A stretch of DNA of 64,000 bases from Alphaproteobacteria bacterium (GCA_017307375.1 JAFKFH010000003.1:186001-250000); one strand, 5' to 3'; shown: positions 15,697 through 23,986, numbered from the stretch's first letter. Numbers and translations are program-made. Notes: generated by a model from the letters alone, not told the origin.

Positions 15697-16452
15697 GTGA
15701 CCGCGACCGACCTCTATATCGATCTGCTCAAGCGCAGCCTGACCAACATGATCTACCTCGACGCCGAGATTCCGAACATCACGGACGAGGAATACGCAGC
15801 CCTGCTCGACCGCCGCACCACCGGCAGCGATACCCCGCGCCCTCCGTTCGCCCTGACCCTGATCGGCTGGAAGCGGATGACCAACGTCCAGGAACTGGTC
15901 GAGCGGGTGCTGAAGGAAGGCGTGCCCGGCGACATGTTCGAGGCCGGGGTGTGGCGCGGCGGCGCCGCCATCCTGATGCGCGGGATTCTTGCTGCCTATG
16001 GCGATACCCAGCGCCACGTATGGGCGGCCGACAGCTTTGCCGGCCTGCCGCCGCCGCGGCCCGACCTCTACCCCGCCGATGCCGGCGACGAGTTCTACAA
16101 GGAAGAGGCGCTGGCGGTCAGCCTGCCCCAGGTCAAGCGCAACTTCGCCCGGTTCGGCCTGCTGGACGACCAGGTTCGCTTCGTCGAGGGGTATTTCCAC
16201 GAGACGCTGCCCAAATGCGAGGTCGAGCGCATCGCCGTGCTGCGCCTGGACGGCGACATGTACGAATCGACGATCGAGGCGTTGCGCGCCCTCTATGACC
16301 GGGTGAGCCCCGGCGGCTTCATCATCATCGACGACTACGGCTGCCTCGCCTCCTGCCGGCAGGCCGTCGCCGACTTCCAGGCCGAGCGCGGCTTCACCGC
16401 GGAGATGACCGTGGTCGACTGGACCGGCGTCTACTGGCGCAAGCCGTTCTGA
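15697..16452 (+). CDS. TylF/MycF-family sugar O-methyltransferase
   Basis: A 251-residue methyltransferase. GWKRMTNVQELVERVLKEGVPGDMFEAGVWRGGAAILMRG carries the SAM loop; WAADSFAGLPPP and the metal-binding LRLDGDMYESTIEALRALYDRVSPGGFIIIDDYG match macrocin O-methyltransferase (TylF) and the sugar methyltransferases of polysaccharide loci. A divalent metal helps bind the sugar diol. The start is GTG 15697 with AAGG upstream. It is divergent from wzt, with 167 bases between, so it probably methylates a sugar of the exported glycan. Confidence 0.88.
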   Translation: MTATDLYIDLLKRSLTNMIYLDAEIPNITDEEYAALLDRRTTGSDTPRPPFALTLIGWKRMTNVQELVERVLKEGVPGDMFEAGVWRGGAAILMRGILAAYGDTQRHVWAADSFAGLPPPRPDLYPADAGDEFYKEEALAVSLPQVKRNFARFGLLDDQVRFVEGYFHETLPKCEVERIAVLRLDGDMYESTIEALRALYDRVSPGGFIIIDDYGCLASCRQAVADFQAERGFTAEMTVVDWTGVYWRKPF

Positions 16453-16721
16453 GGGCCTGCGCCTCTCAATAAATCTAACCCCGGACATTGACGACGGCGG
16501 GATGGCGGTAATTTGATACGTCATCCCACTGATCGCTTGAGTCTGCCTGTACCGCTGTGCCAAAATCCGCGCCGCTTGCAATCCCAGCCAGGATCCGCAT
16601 GCCGGCACCCGTTACCGGCAGGGCGGGCCAAGCCAGGGGTGCCCGGGCGCGGCGGCATCGCCGCCGGCACGGGCGGCGGTCGGGGGGCCGCCATGCCTTT
16701 GGCCAGATTTGAGAGAGGGTT

Positions 16722-17438
16722 ATGAGAATGGCAAAACTCGATGCGGCCCGCGCCGCCGCGGTCAGCCTGCTGATGTTGACGATCGGTTCCAGTGCGGTCG
16801 CCCAGGACAAGCCGGCGACGCCGGCGCCCGCGCCGCAACAGGCCGCCGCCCCGCAGGTCCCGCTGGCCCCGCCGCCGACCTCGGCCGACTGTTCGCTGAC
16901 CGCGTTCGATCAGGCCTGGGCACGCGACGCCTTCGCCACCGAACAGGCCCCCGACGCCAGCACCCAGGCCGGCGCCGATTTCGCCATCTATGTCAGCCGC
17001 TACGAGGCGATCGGCAACGCCCCGTTCGACAAGACCCCGGTCTATTCCGAGGAAAGCCAGTCGATCGTGCCGCTGGTCGGCGTCGGGCGCGGGATTCGCG
17101 CCGAAGTGCGCCGGATCGAAGGGTCGGACACGCTGTCGGTGGTCACGGGCTTCGCCTATGCGACGCGGATGCAGGGCAACGAGGCGATCGAGGTCACCGT
17201 GCGCGCGGTCGAACTGGCCGGCGTCGAGCGCCAGCAGAAGCCGGATGGCACGTCGGTGATCCGCCCGCTGTGCCGGGCGACGGTCGCCACCGGGCTGGTG
17301 CCGGTGAACTGGAAGTCGAAGTCGCTGACCCGCCAGGAACGTTTCGCCCAGTCGGCCCTGCCCTTCGCGGTCGCGCCCGACAAGCGCGAGCGGGTCGACA
17401 TCGCGGTGGCCGCGAACCTGCTGAAGAAGCCGAACTGA
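16722..17438 (+). CDS. Secreted protein of unknown function
   Basis: A 238-residue protein with a signal peptide (residues 1-26, ending SSAVAQ), a proline- and alanine-rich linker (27-52), then a domain with two conserved-looking cysteines (SADCSLTAF and RPLCRATV). No catalytic motif is visible. ATG 16722 follows GAGAGAGG; an in-frame ATG at 16728 is equally plausible. The 269-base gap upstream holds only GC-rich inverted repeats and no clear promoter. The protein probably resides in the periplasm; its relation to the thiolase and small RNA next door is unknown. Confidence 0.72.
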   Translation: MRMAKLDAARAAAVSLLMLTIGSSAVAQDKPATPAPAPQQAAAPQVPLAPPPTSADCSLTAFDQAWARDAFATEQAPDASTQAGADFAIYVSRYEAIGNAPFDKTPVYSEESQSIVPLVGVGRGIRAEVRRIEGSDTLSVVTGFAYATRMQGNEAIEVTVRAVELAGVERQQKPDGTSVIRPLCRATVATGLVPVNWKSKSLTRQERFAQSALPFAVAPDKRERVDIAVAANLLKKPN

Positions 17439-17463
17439 GACGGCCGATCCGAGGCCGCGCGGC

Positions 17464-17489
17464 GCCGGGCCTGTCCGACCAGGCCCGGC
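17464..17489 (+). terminator. Strong hairpin after the secreted-protein gene
   Basis: Perfect 10-base arms GCCGGGCCTG (17464-17473) and CAGGCCCGGC (17480-17489) with loop TCCGAC start 25 bases after the stop at 17438. No T run follows on the plus strand, so it is at best a weak or Rho-assisted terminator. Confidence 0.4.
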
Positions 17490-17498
17490 CGGCAGCGC

Positions 17499-17529
17499 AA
17501 AAAAAAGGCTGCACGGAGAACCGGCAGCC
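17499..17529 (-). terminator. Factor-independent terminator of the small RNA
   Basis: On the minus strand GGCTGC and GCAGCC (17529-17524 and 17512-17507) pair around an inner CGG-TTCT-CCG stem, followed at once by eight T (17506-17499). This is a textbook intrinsic terminator for the small RNA. It would also stop readthrough from the thiolase, whose stop is at 17672. Confidence 0.88.
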
Positions 17530-17580
17530 CAAGTCTTAGGGAGGAAACGCCCAGGAAGGGCGAACGACGCCGAAGCGTCG
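17499..17580 (-). ncRNA. MmgR (alpha-r8)-like small RNA candidate
   Basis: A predicted transcript of about 82 nt on the minus strand. From 5' to 3' it has hairpin CGACGC-UUCG-GCGUCG; hairpin CGCCC-UUCCU-GGGCG; an unpaired stretch containing UUUCCUCCCU (its complement is at 17538-17547); and a GC hairpin ending in eight U. An anti-Shine-Dalgarno CCUCC in an open region is characteristic of Hfq-dependent alphaproteobacterial sRNAs. UUUCCUCCCU is, as I recall, the most conserved segment of Sinorhizobium MmgR, which limits polyhydroxybutyrate storage. A sigma70 promoter with a palindromic operator is placed exactly upstream. The start is predicted from the -10 position; family membership is an inference not checked against a covariance model. 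Confidence 0.78.
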
Positions 17581-17586
17581 AAACCA

Positions 17587-17615
17587 TATTTATGCTGCAG
17601 TGCAGCAAGTGTCAA
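17587..17615 (-). promoter_or_regulatory. Sigma70 promoter of the small RNA
   Basis: On the minus strand a consensus TTGACA (plus 17615-17610) is followed by a 17-base spacer and TAAATA (17592-17587). Transcription should start near 17580. The spacing and sequence make this one of the best promoters in the window. The thiolase stop at 17672 lies 57 bases upstream of the -35 element. Confidence 0.85.
17593..17607. promoter_or_regulatory. PhaR-like operator in the promoter spacer
   Basis: The perfect palindrome TGCTGCAGTGCAGCA (7-base arms, one central base) fills the spacer between -35 and -10. It contains CTGC-N3-GCAG, the motif I recall for PhaR (AniA), the alphaproteobacterial polyhydroxybutyrate regulator. 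Binding here would block RNA polymerase, so the small RNA would be repressed when PhaR is free of polymer. The identity of the binding protein is inferred. Confidence 0.65.
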
Positions 17616-17671
17616 GTACTTTACGCACGCCCGTTCCGAATTTTCCGGATCCGGCGGCAACCCTGCGGAAT

Positions 17672-18868
17672 TCAGCCGGCCGGGCGCTCGATCGCGATCG
17701 CCGTCGCCTCGCCGCCGCCGATGCACAGGGCGGCCACGCCGCGGTGCACACCGCGCGCCTGCAGCGCATGCAGCAAGGTCACGATCAGCCGCGCCCCGGT
17801 CGCCCCGATCGGATGGCCCAGCGCGGTGGCGCCGCCATTGACGTTGACCTGCTCGGCCCCGAGGCCGAGATCGCGGATCGCGGCCATGGCGACGACGGCG
17901 AAGGCTTCGTTGATCTCGTAGAGATCGACCGAACCGGTCTGCCAGCCGACCCGGTCGAGCAGCTTGCGGATCGCCGGAATCGGCGCGGTGGTGAACCAGG
18001 CGGGGTCCTGCGAATGGGTCGCATGGCCACGGATCTCGGCCAGCACCGGCAGGCCGAGCGCGTCGGCCTGCGACCGCCGGGCCAGGACCAGCGCCGCCGC
18101 CCCGTCGGCATTGGCCGAGGAACTGGCCGCGGTGATCGTGCCGTCGGCGCGGAAAGCGGGTTTCAGCGACGGAATCCGGTCGGGCGAAACCTTCATCGGG
18201 TTCTCGTCCTGCGCCACCGTGATCGCCGCGCCGCCCTTGGCCGGGATCGCGACCGGCGCGATCTCGGCGGCGAACGCCCCGCCTTCGACCGCGGCGCGCG
18301 CCCGGGTCAGCGAACGGATCGCATAGGCATCCTGCTCGGCCCGGGTGAACTGGTAGGCCTGGGCGGTCGCCTCGCCGAAATCGCCCATCGGCCGGCCGCC
18401 TTCATAGGCGTCCTCCAGCCCGTCGAGCATCATGTGGTCGAGAATCCGGTCATGGCCGACCCGATAGCCGCCGCGCGCCTTGGCCAGCAGATAGGGCGCG
18501 TTCGACATGCTCTCCATGCCGCCGGAAACCACGATGCCGGCCGAACCGGCCAGGATCAGGTCGTGGGCCAGCATCGTCGCCTTCATGCCCGAGCCGCAGA
18601 CCTTGTTGACCGTGGTGGCGCCGGTGGCATCGGGCAGCCCGGCCCCGCGCGCGGCCTGACGCGCCGGGGCCTGGCCCTGCCCGGCCGGCAGCACGCAGCC
18701 CATCAGCACCTCGTCGATGCGCTGGCGGTCGAGCCCGGCGCGGTCGACTGCCGCGCCGATCACATGGGCGCCGAGGACCGGCGCCGGCAGCGGCGCCAGC
18801 GCGCCCTGGAAGCGGCCGAGCGGGCTGCGCACGGCCGAGACGATGACGACGGGGTCGTGGGCGGACAT
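17672..18868 (-). CDS. phaA: Acetyl-CoA acetyltransferase (thiolase)
   Basis: A 398-residue biosynthetic-type thiolase that joins two acetyl-CoA to acetoacetyl-CoA, the first step of polyhydroxybutyrate and ketone-body metabolism. The nucleophilic cysteine is in VNKVCGSGMKA (Cys91); NEAF, GHPIGATGAR near 350 and CIGGGEA near 382 supply the other catalytic residues. The N-terminal VVIVSAVRSPLGRFQGAL matches the family. A GAGGAG ribosome site precedes the ATG. No phaB lies adjacent, so a role in fatty-acid or ketone catabolism (atoB) is equally possible; the nearby PhaR-like site favours the storage polymer. Confidence 0.88.
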   Translation of the reverse strand: MSAHDPVVIVSAVRSPLGRFQGALAPLPAPVLGAHVIGAAVDRAGLDRQRIDEVLMGCVLPAGQGQAPARQAARGAGLPDATGATTVNKVCGSGMKATMLAHDLILAGSAGIVVSGGMESMSNAPYLLAKARGGYRVGHDRILDHMMLDGLEDAYEGGRPMGDFGEATAQAYQFTRAEQDAYAIRSLTRARAAVEGGAFAAEIAPVAIPAKGGAAITVAQDENPMKVSPDRIPSLKPAFRADGTITAASSSANADGAAALVLARRSQADALGLPVLAEIRGHATHSQDPAWFTTAPIPAIRKLLDRVGWQTGSVDLYEINEAFAVVAMAAIRDLGLGAEQVNVNGGATALGHPIGATGARLIVTLLHALQARGVHRGVAALCIGGGEATAIAIERPAG

Positions 18869-18889
18869 GGCGGAGTCTCCTCATGGAAT

Positions 18890-18918
18890 GTCGATCATCA
18901 TATAGAATGACGATCGAC
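18890..18918. promoter_or_regulatory. Palindromic operator over the thiolase promoter
   Basis: Arms GTCGATCATCAT (18890-18901) and ATGACGATCGAC (18907-18918) match at 11 of 12 positions across a five-base centre. On the minus strand TTGCAT (18924-18919) and TATGAT (18902-18897) with a 16-base spacer form a promoter, so a repressor bound here would cover the -10 and spacer. The size and symmetry suit a TetR- or MarR-type dimer. The regulator gene is not in the neighbourhood. Confidence 0.6.
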
Positions 18919-19087
18919 ATGCAACAAGGCGCCGCCACAATCCGTAACACGATAAAATTTGATTTTGAGACACGCTCGCAATACTGCTGAGACCAGTTAG
19001 CAGGAATTAGTCTCAATCGCATATCGGCCGCGAGGCCCGCACCGGGGGGTGCGGCACCGCCGGCCGCCGGCTGGGGGTTGGCGTCTC

Positions 19088-21664
19088 ATGGTCAAATGGA
19101 TCTGGTTTCAGAGCCACTGGCTGCTCGGCATCACGGCCGGGCTGGTCCTGGCGGTGGTCGGGTTCACCGGCGGCATGCTGTCGTTCGAGGACGAGATCCT
19201 GCGGGCCCTCAATCCCGGGGTGATGACGGTCGCGGCCCGCGACCGTGCCGTGCTGTCGCCGGCCGAGCTGATCGCGGCGGTCGCCGCGGCCGAGCCGGAA
19301 AAGCGCATCCAGGCCGTGACCGTCCATGCCGATCGGACGCGCGCCGCCCGCGTCTCCTTCGCCGCCGCCGGCCGCGGGCCGCGCGGCGAAACCCGCTATG
19401 CCGATCCCTACGACGGCCGCCTGCTGGGCCATCCCCGCGGCGAAGACGTCATGCGCATGACGATGCAGATCCATCGCTGGCTGGCGGCCGGCGACGTCGG
19501 CAAGCAGATCGTCGGCGCCTCGACCGTCGTGCTGGTCGTGCTGGCGCTGTCGGGCCTCTATCTGCGCTGGCCGCGCCGGGTCGCCGACTGGCGGGCCTGG
19601 TTCCGCATCGATTTCGCGCACAAGGGCCGGTCGTTCCTGTGGGCGCTGCATTCGGTGATCGGCACCTGGGTGCTGGTCCCCTACGTGATCATGTCGCTGA
19701 CCGGCCTCTACTGGTCCTACGAATGGTACCGCAACGGCCTGTTCGACCTGACCGGCACGCCACGCCCGGCATCGTTCGGCCCGCCGGGCATGCAGCAGCA
19801 AGGGCAGGGGCAGGGCCAGAGCCAAGGCCAGCCGCAGCGCGGCGCCGGCGCCGCGGCCGCGCCGATCGACATCGCCGCGCTGTGGGCCAGGTTCCTGACG
19901 GAAGCGGGCGGCTATTCGCAGGCGACGCTGCGGCTGCCCGCCGGCCCGGGCCAGCCGGTCCAGGTCATGTACCAGGACCCCGACCCGCCGCATGAGCGGG
20001 CCAACAACACGCTGGCCCTCGACCCGCGCACGGGCGAGGTGCGCAGCCATCGCCGCTATGCCGCGCTGCCGCCGGGGCAGAAGTTCATGGCGTCGATCTT
20101 CGTGCTGCATTCGGGCGGCTTCTTCGGCATCGGCGGGCTGGTCCTGTTCATGCTGTCGAGCCTGCTGATGCCGCTGTTCGCCATCACCGGCTGGATGCTC
20201 TATCTCGACCGCCGCGCCAAGCGGCGGGCGGCGCGCAGCCTTGCCCGCGGCCTCGCGGCCCCGGCGGCGGGCGGCAGCCCCGAGGTTCTCGTCGCCTTCG
20301 CCAGCCAGAGCGGCGCGGCCGAACGCGTCGCCTGGCGCAGTGCCCGGATGCTGCAGGAAGCGGGCATCCCGGTCGCGGTCGAGCCGCTCGGCCGCCTCGA
20401 TGCCGGGCGGCTGGCCCGGGCCGAGCGCGCGCTGTTCGTGGTCTCGACCTTCGGCGACGGCGAGCCGCCCGACGGTGCCCGCGGCTTCGAGCGCCGGGTG
20501 ATGGCGAAGGCGGCCGAGCCGCGCCTGCCGGGCCTGCGCTATGGCCTGCTGGCGCTGGGCGACAGCCAGTATGAGCGCTTCTGCGGCTTCGGCCACAGCC
20601 TCGACCACTGGCTGCGCCGCCAGGGTGCCGCGCCGCTGTTCGACCTGGTCGAAGTCGACCGTTCCGACGACGGCGCGCTGCGCCACTGGCAGCATCACCT
20701 CGGCGCGCTCGGCGGCAAGGCCGGGCTGCCCGACTGGACGGCGCCGGCCTACGGCCGCTGGCGGCTGGTCGAACGCCGGCTGCTCAATCCCGGCTCGTCC
20801 GGCGGGCCGTGCTATCACCTGAGCCTGGAGCCGGTCGAGGCCGCGCAGTGGTCGGCCGGCGACATCGCCGAGATCGGGCCATGCCACCCGCCCGCGGCGG
20901 TCGCGGCCTTCCTGGCCGAAGCCGGCCTCGACGGCAGCCGGCCGGTGGCCCGCGGCGGCCGGACACTGACCCTTGCCGAGGCCGTGGCCGAAAGCCTGCT
21001 GCCGCTGCCGGAAGACCTCGCCGGGCTGGCGCCGCAACAGGCGGCCGACCGGCTGGCGCCGCTGCCGTCGCGCGAATACTCGATCGCCTCGCTGCCCGCC
21101 GATGGCCGCCTCGACCTGCTGGTGCGCCAGGCGGTGCGCGAGGACGGCACGCCGGGCGTCGGCTCGGGCTGGCTGACCGCCCATGCCGCGCTCGGCGCCG
21201 AGATCGCGCTGCGCATCCGCGAGAACCCGTCGTTCCATGGCCCGGCGCCGGACCGCCCGCTGATCCTGATCGGCAACGGCACCGGCCTTGCCGGGCTGCG
21301 CGCCCATCTGAAGGCGCGGGCCGCGGCCGGGGCCGGCCCCAACTGGCTGGTATTCGGCGAACGCCAGGCGGCCTGCGACTTCCACCATCGCGCCGAGATC
21401 GAGGCCTGGCTGGCCGACGGCACGCTGGCCCGGCTCGACCTCGCCTTCTCGCGCGACCAGGCGCGGCGCCTCTACGTCCAGCATCGGCTGGCGGCGGCGG
21501 CCGAGACGCTGCGCGCCTGGGTCGCGGACGGCGCGGCGATCTATGTCTGCGGCAGCCTCGCGGGCATGGCGCCGGGTGTCGAGGCGACGCTCGTCGAGAT
21601 CCTGGGTGCCGCGACCGTCGAGCGCCTGGCCGACGAGGGCCGCTATCGCCGCGACGTCTACTGA
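19088..21664 (+). CDS. PepSY membrane domain fused to a flavodoxin/NADPH reductase
   Basis: An 858-residue fusion. The first 380 residues are a PepSY-type membrane domain with four helices and heme-ligating histidines (WFQSHWLLGITAG, MQIHRWLA, WALHSVIG, FVLHSGG). A flavodoxin domain begins near 399 (VLVAFASQSGAAERVA) and a ferredoxin-reductase module follows, with REYSIAS near 661 for FAD and LIGNGTGLAG near 727 for NADPH. Such proteins pass electrons from NADPH through flavin and heme to periplasmic substrates, often ferric siderophores. A Q/G-rich linker near residues 238-258 is low complexity. ATG 19088 is chosen over an upstream in-frame codon. Confidence 0.87.
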   Translation: MVKWIWFQSHWLLGITAGLVLAVVGFTGGMLSFEDEILRALNPGVMTVAARDRAVLSPAELIAAVAAAEPEKRIQAVTVHADRTRAARVSFAAAGRGPRGETRYADPYDGRLLGHPRGEDVMRMTMQIHRWLAAGDVGKQIVGASTVVLVVLALSGLYLRWPRRVADWRAWFRIDFAHKGRSFLWALHSVIGTWVLVPYVIMSLTGLYWSYEWYRNGLFDLTGTPRPASFGPPGMQQQGQGQGQSQGQPQRGAGAAAAPIDIAALWARFLTEAGGYSQATLRLPAGPGQPVQVMYQDPDPPHERANNTLALDPRTGEVRSHRRYAALPPGQKFMASIFVLHSGGFFGIGGLVLFMLSSLLMPLFAITGWMLYLDRRAKRRAARSLARGLAAPAAGGSPEVLVAFASQSGAAERVAWRSARMLQEAGIPVAVEPLGRLDAGRLARAERALFVVSTFGDGEPPDGARGFERRVMAKAAEPRLPGLRYGLLALGDSQYERFCGFGHSLDHWLRRQGAAPLFDLVEVDRSDDGALRHWQHHLGALGGKAGLPDWTAPAYGRWRLVERRLLNPGSSGGPCYHLSLEPVEAAQWSAGDIAEIGPCHPPAAVAAFLAEAGLDGSRPVARGGRTLTLAEAVAESLLPLPEDLAGLAPQQAADRLAPLPSREYSIASLPADGRLDLLVRQAVREDGTPGVGSGWLTAHAALGAEIALRIRENPSFHGPAPDRPLILIGNGTGLAGLRAHLKARAAAGAGPNWLVFGERQAACDFHHRAEIEAWLADGTLARLDLAFSRDQARRLYVQHRLAAAAETLRAWVADGAAIYVCGSLAGMAPGVEATLVEILGAATVERLADEGRYRRDVY

Positions 21665-21673
21665 CGCCGTCGC

Positions 21674-23110
21674 CTAGCCCGGGACCCGGCCGTAGGTGTC
21701 GCTCAGCCGCACGATGTCGTCCTCGCCGAGATAGCTGCCCGACTGCACCTCGATGATCTGCAGCGGGATGCGGCCGGGATTGGCGAGGCGGTGGGTGGTG
21801 CCCTGGGGAATGTAGGTCGATTCGTTCTCGTGCAGGATTATCGTCTCGTCGCCGCGCCGCACTTCGGCGGTGCCGGCGACGACGACCCAGTGCTCGGCCC
21901 GGTGATGGTGGTACTGCAGCGAGATCGCGGCACCGGGCTTGACCACCAGCCGCTTGACCTGGAAGCGTTCCGACAAGTCGATGGTCTGGTAGCTGCCCCA
22001 GGGCCGGTGGACCAGCGGATGGTTCTGCACCTCGCGCCGTCCCGCGGCCTTGAGCCGTTCGACCAGCCGCCCGACATCCTGGGCGCGGTCCTTGGGCACC
22101 ACCAGCACCGCATCGCCGGTCGCCACCACCACCATGTCCTCGAGGCCGAGGGCGGCGATCAGCGGCCCGGTCGAATGCAGGTAGCTGCCGGTCGTCGCCT
22201 GCGCCACGACATCGCCGATCGCGACGTTGCCGTCGGCGTCGGCCGGGCGCACCGCGGCCAGCGCCGAGAACGAGCCGACATCCGACCAGCCCATCGCCAC
22301 CGGGACCACGGCGGCAAGCGCGGTATGCTCCATGATCGCATAGTCGAGCGAGACCTTGCGGGCCCGGCCGAAGGCTGCCGCGTCCAGCCGGCGGAAATCG
22401 CCGTCGGCCGCCGTCGCGGCCAGCGCCGCCCGGCAGGCGGCGAGCAGCTCGGGCTCCAGCCGCTCGAACTCGGTCAGCATGACGTCGGCGCGGAACATGA
22501 AGATGCCGCCGTTCCAGACATGGCCGCCGGCGGCAATCATCGCCGCGGCCCGGGCGGCATCCGGCTTCTCGATGAAGCGGGCGACCGCATGGCTGCCGGG
22601 CGCGGCGGCGAGTTCGTCGCCCAGCGCGATGTAGCCGTAGCCGGTCTCGGGCGCGTCGGGGCGGATGCCGAAGGTGACGATGCGTCCGGCGCGCGCGGCC
22701 GTGACGCCGACGCGCAGCGCGGCATGGAAGGCGGCGACGTCGGCGATCGCATGGTCGGAGGCCAGCAGCAGGACCAGCGCCTCGGGATCGCGTTCGGCGG
22801 CGGCGAGCGTCGCCACCGCCGCGGCCGGCGCGGTGTTGCGCCCCTCCGGCTCGAGCAGCAGCGGGTTGGCGAAGGCGCCGATCGCCGAGAGCTGCTCGGC
22901 CACGGCGAAGCGATGCTCGTCGTTGCACAGGCAGAACAGGCTGTCGAACAGCGCCGGGTCGGCGACGCGCAGCGCCGTTTCCTGCAGCATGCTGCGATCG
23001 GAGACCAGCGCCATCAGCTGCTTGGGCGCCTGCGCCCGCGACAGCGGCCACAGCCGCGTCCCCGATCCGCCCGACAACAACACCGGCCTGATCAATTGCC
23101 CATCCGTCAC
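21674..23110 (-). CDS. manC: Mannose-1-phosphate guanylyltransferase/mannose-6-phosphate isomerase
   Basis: A 478-residue bifunctional ManC/AlgA-type enzyme making GDP-mannose for polysaccharides. The N-terminal LLSGGSGTRLWPLSRAQAPKQ is the nucleotidyltransferase signature; FIEKPDAA and the middle domain follow. The C-terminal cupin (RPWGSYQTI, SLQYHHHRAEHWVVVAGTAEV) is the phosphomannose isomerase domain with its metal-binding histidines. I chose GTG 23110, seven bases after a strong GGAGGG ribosome site, over the upstream ATG 23137. It converges with the PepSY gene, nine bases apart. It probably feeds the Wzm/Wzt system. Confidence 0.92.
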   Translation of the reverse strand: MTDGQLIRPVLLSGGSGTRLWPLSRAQAPKQLMALVSDRSMLQETALRVADPALFDSLFCLCNDEHRFAVAEQLSAIGAFANPLLLEPEGRNTAPAAAVATLAAAERDPEALVLLLASDHAIADVAAFHAALRVGVTAARAGRIVTFGIRPDAPETGYGYIALGDELAAAPGSHAVARFIEKPDAARAAAMIAAGGHVWNGGIFMFRADVMLTEFERLEPELLAACRAALAATAADGDFRRLDAAAFGRARKVSLDYAIMEHTALAAVVPVAMGWSDVGSFSALAAVRPADADGNVAIGDVVAQATTGSYLHSTGPLIAALGLEDMVVVATGDAVLVVPKDRAQDVGRLVERLKAAGRREVQNHPLVHRPWGSYQTIDLSERFQVKRLVVKPGAAISLQYHHHRAEHWVVVAGTAEVRRGDETIILHENESTYIPQGTTHRLANPGRIPLQIIEVQSGSYLGEDDIVRLSDTYGRVPG

Positions 23111-23272
23111 GCCCGACCCTCCAGATTTCGCCGCCACACTACCGCGTCGGATCGAGGTTACAAAAGGTTAAGGCGGCGGCGGCGCGCCCCGTGATTCCAG
23201 TCACTGCCGACGGCCGGGGCCGGGCGTAAACCAACGTCCAGCAAACGCCCCCACCGGGCAGGAGATACCGCA

Positions 23273-23986
23273 ATGAGCGCCCATACCCTGGCGCTGCTGA
23301 TCGTCGACGACGATCGGCAGCGCGCCGAGAAGCTGTGCGTCGAGATGGCCGGGCACGGCTATGTCGCCGACGCGGCCGCCGATGCCGACCAGGCCGTCGC
23401 CATGCTGGCGGCCAACGGCGCCGACATGCTGGTCGTGGCCCTGCCGGGCATGGCCGCGGCCCTGCTGATCGCGCGGATCCGCGACTGGTCGGCCCTGCCG
23501 ATCCTGCATGTCTGCCGCCGTGGCCAGCGGGCGGAGAAGGCAGCGGCGCTGGAAGCCGGGGCCGACGATTTCCTGGACCTGCCGTTCACGCCGGACGACC
23601 TGTCGCTGCGGCTGAAGGTGATGCTGCGCCACCACCGGCGCCAGCGCGAAGGGGTGGTCGACGATCTCGTCCGCTTCGCCTCCGGCCCGCTCGCCATCGA
23701 CTTCGTCCACCGGGTGATCACCGTCGACGGGACGCGGGTGCAGCTGTCGCGCAAGGAATACGACATCCTGCGCCTGCTGGCCCGCCATGCCGGCAAGGCC
23801 GTCACCCACCAGCAGATCCTGGCCGAGGTCTGGAACCTGAACCATATTGACGACCTGCAGTACCTGCGGGTCTATGTCGGCCACCTGCGCCGCAAGCTGG
23901 AGCGCGAGCCGCGGCGGCCGCAGCTGCTGCTGGCCGAGCCGGGGGTCGGCTACCGGCTGGCGATCCTGCCGGCCGAGCGGGGCTGA
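23273..23986 (+). CDS. OmpR-type response regulator with degenerate receiver
   Basis: A 237-residue regulator. The C-terminal winged helix (VQLSRKEYDILRLLARHAGKAVTHQQILAEVW...YLRVYVGHLRRKLE...GVGYRL) is a normal OmpR/KdpE DNA-binding domain. The receiver keeps the acidic pair (IVDDD, 11-14), but the phospho-acceptor aspartate is Ala56 (DMLVVALPGM, also two residues shorter than usual), the Thr/Ser position is in HVCRRG and the conserved lysine is Leu103 (FLDLPF). It is therefore unlikely to be phosphorylated. No histidine kinase lies beside it, which marks it as an orphan, atypical regulator. Confidence 0.87.
   Translation: MSAHTLALLIVDDDRQRAEKLCVEMAGHGYVADAAADADQAVAMLAANGADMLVVALPGMAAALLIARIRDWSALPILHVCRRGQRAEKAAALEAGADDFLDLPFTPDDLSLRLKVMLRHHRRQREGVVDDLVRFASGPLAIDFVHRVITVDGTRVQLSRKEYDILRLLARHAGKAVTHQQILAEVWNLNHIDDLQYLRVYVGHLRRKLEREPRRPQLLLAEPGVGYRLAILPAERG

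Noticed and set aside
17464-17489. The 10-base hairpin as an intrinsic terminator on the minus strand after the small RNA
   Set aside because: The T tract lies before it in that direction and belongs to the other hairpin; no T run follows on either side.
18961-19087. Fur box before the PepSY gene
   Set aside because: No GATAATGATAATCATTATC-like or TGCAAAT-type palindrome; only the GAGAC/GTCTC repeat is present.
19795-19850. Repeat array of CAGGGGCAGGG-type units
   Set aside because: Low-complexity Gln/Gly linker inside the PepSY fusion protein; too short and irregular for a CRISPR array.
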